Positions 54,664 to 56,984 of a DNA stretch of 56,984 nucleotides are shown piece by piece. The DNA comes from Gemmatimonadaceae bacterium (GTDB taxonomy: Bacteria > Gemmatimonadota > Gemmatimonadetes > Gemmatimonadales > Gemmatimonadaceae), in assembly GCA_025362035.1 (NCBI GenBank), contig JANYIN010000134.1, positions 1 to 56,984 of the forward strand, given 5' to 3'. Within the stretch, counting starts at the first letter, position 1. Each line of letters begins with the position of its first letter. The notes under the pieces were generated by a model, which was given only the letters and a program-made list of their open reading frames with translations, ran no database searches and was not told the origin of the DNA. The position numbers were made by a program, and so were the translations under genes.

Positions 54664-56337
54664 ATGTCCAACCTGAAGTACCGTCTGCTGCTGATAGGCG
54701 GACTCATCCTCCTTTCCGTCTGGGCGCTCTTTCCGCGCGACGTGAAGACCCGTCAGCGCCATGCAGATGGGACGTTCTTCGATACAACGGTTCACCGCGT
54801 GCCGTTGCGACTCGGGCTGGATCTGTCGGGTGGCATGCACCTCGCGCTCGAGGTGGACGAATCCAAGGGTGTCATCGCGAACAAGAGCGAGGCAATCGAT
54901 CGCGCCCTGAAGGTGGTTCGAACCCGCATCGAGGGCCTTGGCGTTTCGGAGACGGTCATCCAGAAGGCGGGCAACGACCGCATCATCGTCGACATTCCCG
55001 GCGTGGACGATCGCGAGCGGGCCATCAAGATGGCGCAGGATCAGGCGTTCCTCGCGTTCCAGATCACGGACAAGACGCAGGCGCTCGAGAAGGTGCTGCC
55101 GCGGCTCGATGGCATCGCCAAGGAAAAGGGATTCGGCGGGGCGGGCGGTGCCGCGGGCAAGGCCGCCGTTCCTTCGGCCGGATTGAATGGCTTGCTCACG
55201 ACCAGTCCGGACACCGGCAAGGCGGGAGGTGGGGCAAGGAAGGACAGTTCGCAGAAGGACAGCGCGTCCCTCCCGGGCGTCACGGGCGGCGTCGTTTCCA
55301 AGATGATTCTCGCCGGACAGATGCCCGGTCAGTTCCTTTATGAGAAGGGCAACGACGACGCGCTCCGCAATTTCCTCGCGAGTCCGGAGGTCATGGCGGC
55401 TCTCCCGCCTGGAAAGGTGGTGCGGTTCGGGAACGACTCGACGGTCATCCAGAACAAGACCTATCGGTTCCTGTACTTGCTCGATGCCAAGCCGATCATC
55501 ACTGGCGAGTATCTCACGGATGCAAAGCCGAACGCGTCAACGCTGGAGGGGACCGTCGTGGAATTCCAGCTGAGCAATGAGGGCGGTCGCATCTTCCAGC
55601 GAGAGACGGGCAAGCACATCAAGGATTACATGGCCATCGTGCTGGACAATGTGGTCATGGGCTTCCCTCCCATCATCAACGGCGCGATCAGCACACGCGG
55701 TCAGATCACCATGGGGCAGGGGCGTGACCTGCAGGCCGCGCAGGATCTGTCGCTCACGCTGAAGGCGGGCGCGCTCCCCGTGCCGCTCAAGGTCGGTGAG
55801 GTCCGCAACATCGGACCGAGCCTCGGGCAGGACTCGATCAACCACGCGTTCACGGCGGGCGTCATCGCGCTGTCGCTTGTCGTGCTCATCATGCTCGGGT
55901 ACTACCGCTTTTCGGGACTGCTGGCGGTTGGGGGCCTTGCGTTATACGTCCTGTACACCCTCGCAACGCTGGCCGGGTTCGACGCGGTGCTCACGTTGCC
56001 CGGACTTGCCGGCTTCGTCCTGTCCATCGGCATTGCCGTGGATGCCAACGTGCTGATATTCGAGCGCATTCGCGAAGAGCTGGATCGCGGCAAGACCGTT
56101 CGCACCGCCATCGACGAGGGGTTCCGCCACGCCATGAGCGCCATCATCGACTCCAATGTGTCGACGATCCTCACGGCCGCGGTGCTCTACCAATACGGCA
56201 CCGGACCGGTGAAAGGCTTCGCTGTCACGCTCATTGCCGGCATCATCGCGTCCATGATCACGTCCATCTTCGTGGTCAAGACTTTCTACCTCGTGTGGCT
56301 GAACCGCTCGCGCGGCGCTCAGACGCTGAGCATCTAG
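54664..56337 (+). CDS. secD: Protein translocase subunit SecD
   Basis: The 557-aa membrane protein pulls exported proteins across using the proton gradient. It has an N-terminal helix ([16 protein letters not shown]), the [16 protein letters not shown] motif, a periplasmic P1 region, and five C-terminal helices with [29 protein letters not shown]. Residues about 155-205 form a Gly/Ala/Ser/Lys low-complexity insert (from [15 protein letters not shown] on) that is unusual for SecD. The start is 4 nt after ribF. Confidence 0.97.
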   Translation: MSNLKYRLLLIGGLILLSVWALFPRDVKTRQRHADGTFFDTTVHRVPLRLGLDLSGGMHLALEVDESKGVIANKSEAIDRALKVVRTRIEGLGVSETVIQKAGNDRIIVDIPGVDDRERAIKMAQDQAFLAFQITDKTQALEKVLPRLDGIAKEKGFGGAGGAAGKAAVPSAGLNGLLTTSPDTGKAGGGARKDSSQKDSASLPGVTGGVVSKMILAGQMPGQFLYEKGNDDALRNFLASPEVMAALPPGKVVRFGNDSTVIQNKTYRFLYLLDAKPIITGEYLTDAKPNASTLEGTVVEFQLSNEGGRIFQRETGKHIKDYMAIVLDNVVMGFPPIINGAISTRGQITMGQGRDLQAAQDLSLTLKAGALPVPLKVGEVRNIGPSLGQDSINHAFTAGVIALSLVVLIMLGYYRFSGLLAVGGLALYVLYTLATLAGFDAVLTLPGLAGFVLSIGIAVDANVLIFERIREELDRGKTVRTAIDEGFRHAMSAIIDSNVSTILTAAVLYQYGTGPVKGFAVTLIAGIIASMITSIFVVKTFYLVWLNRSRGAQTLSI

Positions 56338-56346
56338 GGGCTCATC

Positions 56347-56984
56347 ATGCTGCGCATTCTTCACGGCACCAAGTACGATTTCATCAAGCCCTGGCGCATC
56401 GCGGTGGGCGTCACCGCGCTGTTCATCGCGAGCGGCTTCGTCTTCCTCGGCGTGCATCACGGACTGAACAAGAGCATCGAGTTCACCGGCGGCACGCTGA
56501 TGCAGATCACATTCAAGCAGGCGCCCAATGTGGGCGACATCCGGGCGAAAGTCGACGGCGCCGGATACAGCGGCGCGGAGATCCAGCAGTTCGGAAGCCC
56601 GCGCGACTTCACCATTCGTGCCGCGGGCCACGTACAGAGCGGAGGGGTGGAGGGGGTGGCGCGCGACATCGAACGAGCGCTTCACCAGCGATTCGGCCCT
56701 ACTGAGCCGGCGGTTGGACGCACCGAGATCATCGGCGCGCGCGTCGGCGACGAGTTGAGCCGCAACGCGCTGATCGCCATCGTCATCTCGTTGTTCGTCA
56801 CGCTGCTGTATCTCGCCTTCCGCTTCGAGTGGCGATTCGGTGTGGCCGCCGTGCTGGCCACCGCGCACGATCTCTTCAGCACGTTTGCCTTTCTCGCGAT
56901 CATGCGGCTCGAAGTGTCGCTCACGGTCGTCGCGGCGCTCCTCACCGTCATCGGCTATTCGTTGAACGACACGATCATCATCTT
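56347..56984 (+). CDS. secF: Protein translocase subunit SecF, N-terminal part
   Basis: This frame is cut by the window end after 212 codons. It begins MLRILHGTKYDFIKPWRIAV with one membrane helix, shows GLNKSIEFTGGTLMQI (counterpart of the SecD D-motif), and reaches helices with FRFEWRFGVAAVLATAHDLF and VVAALLTVIGYSLNDTIII, the family's conserved core. It lies 9 nt after secD, as usual. The C-terminus is outside the window. Confidence 0.96.
   Translation, partial: MLRILHGTKYDFIKPWRIAVGVTALFIASGFVFLGVHHGLNKSIEFTGGTLMQITFKQAPNVGDIRAKVDGAGYSGAEIQQFGSPRDFTIRAAGHVQSGGVEGVARDIERALHQRFGPTEPAVGRTEIIGARVGDELSRNALIAIVISLFVTLLYLAFRFEWRFGVAAVLATAHDLFSTFAFLAIMRLEVSLTVVAALLTVIGYSLNDTIII

Overview
This is a GC-rich window of about 57 kb, densely packed with housekeeping genes. 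Many genes overlap by the 4-base ATGA arrangement, and GTG and TTG starts are common. The gene set points to a Gram-negative, probably Gemmatimonadota-like bacterium, though this is inferred from content and not tested by phylogeny. The supporting traits are a Bat/MoxR cluster with fused Bat proteins, the bacillithiol enzyme BshA, CIRCE-controlled groESL, a PEP-CTERM protein, GatCAB and a GlmU-like nucleotidyltransferase. No complete mobile element, prophage, CRISPR array, rRNA or tRNA was recognised.

Layout. 1-246 is the 3' end of a Uma2-type gene. 247-1387 holds no convincing gene. 1388-6035 is a pyrimidine run (pyrR-pyrB-pyrC) followed by a class II aldolase and a zinc-ribbon protein. 6061-6189 is a 129-nt imperfect palindrome, followed by rpsT on the minus strand with its own terminator and promoter. 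6696-9393 carries an M50 protease, scpA, scpB and an RluB-type pseudouridine synthase. 9469-17371 is the MoxR/DUF58/Bat envelope cluster. 17405-23654 holds mutL, miaA, bshA, uppP, birA and coaX. 23713-25870 is the groESL operon with promoter, CIRCE and terminator. 26045-28150 holds an acyltransferase and a PEP-CTERM protein.

A minus-strand operon (34234 down to 28167) joins a roadblock/LC7 protein, a receiver-only response regulator, ManC, a GlmU-like enzyme, a metallo-beta-lactamase fold hydrolase and an amino-acid-oxidase-like flavoprotein fused to a cyclic-nucleotide-binding domain. A divergent promoter pair separates it from a plus-strand run: lipoprotein, serS, histidine kinase, pcrA/uvrD, gatCAB. 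Then come three minus-strand genes (zinc-dependent phospholipase C-like, YtxH-like, DUF948-like), murA-pgeF, the rimP-nusA-L7Ae-infB-rbfA-truB-ribF translation operon with a structured leader, and secD-secF, which runs off the end.

The most notable observations are the flavoprotein-CNB fusion, a MurA with Asp in place of the fosfomycin-target Cys, the 129-nt palindrome, the fused BatB-BatC and BatD-BatE proteins, a terminator hairpin in the rimP leader, and a MutL with an altered metal-site motif. I did not find a wholly new multi-gene system. The roadblock-to-flavoprotein operon is the best candidate for an undescribed functional unit.
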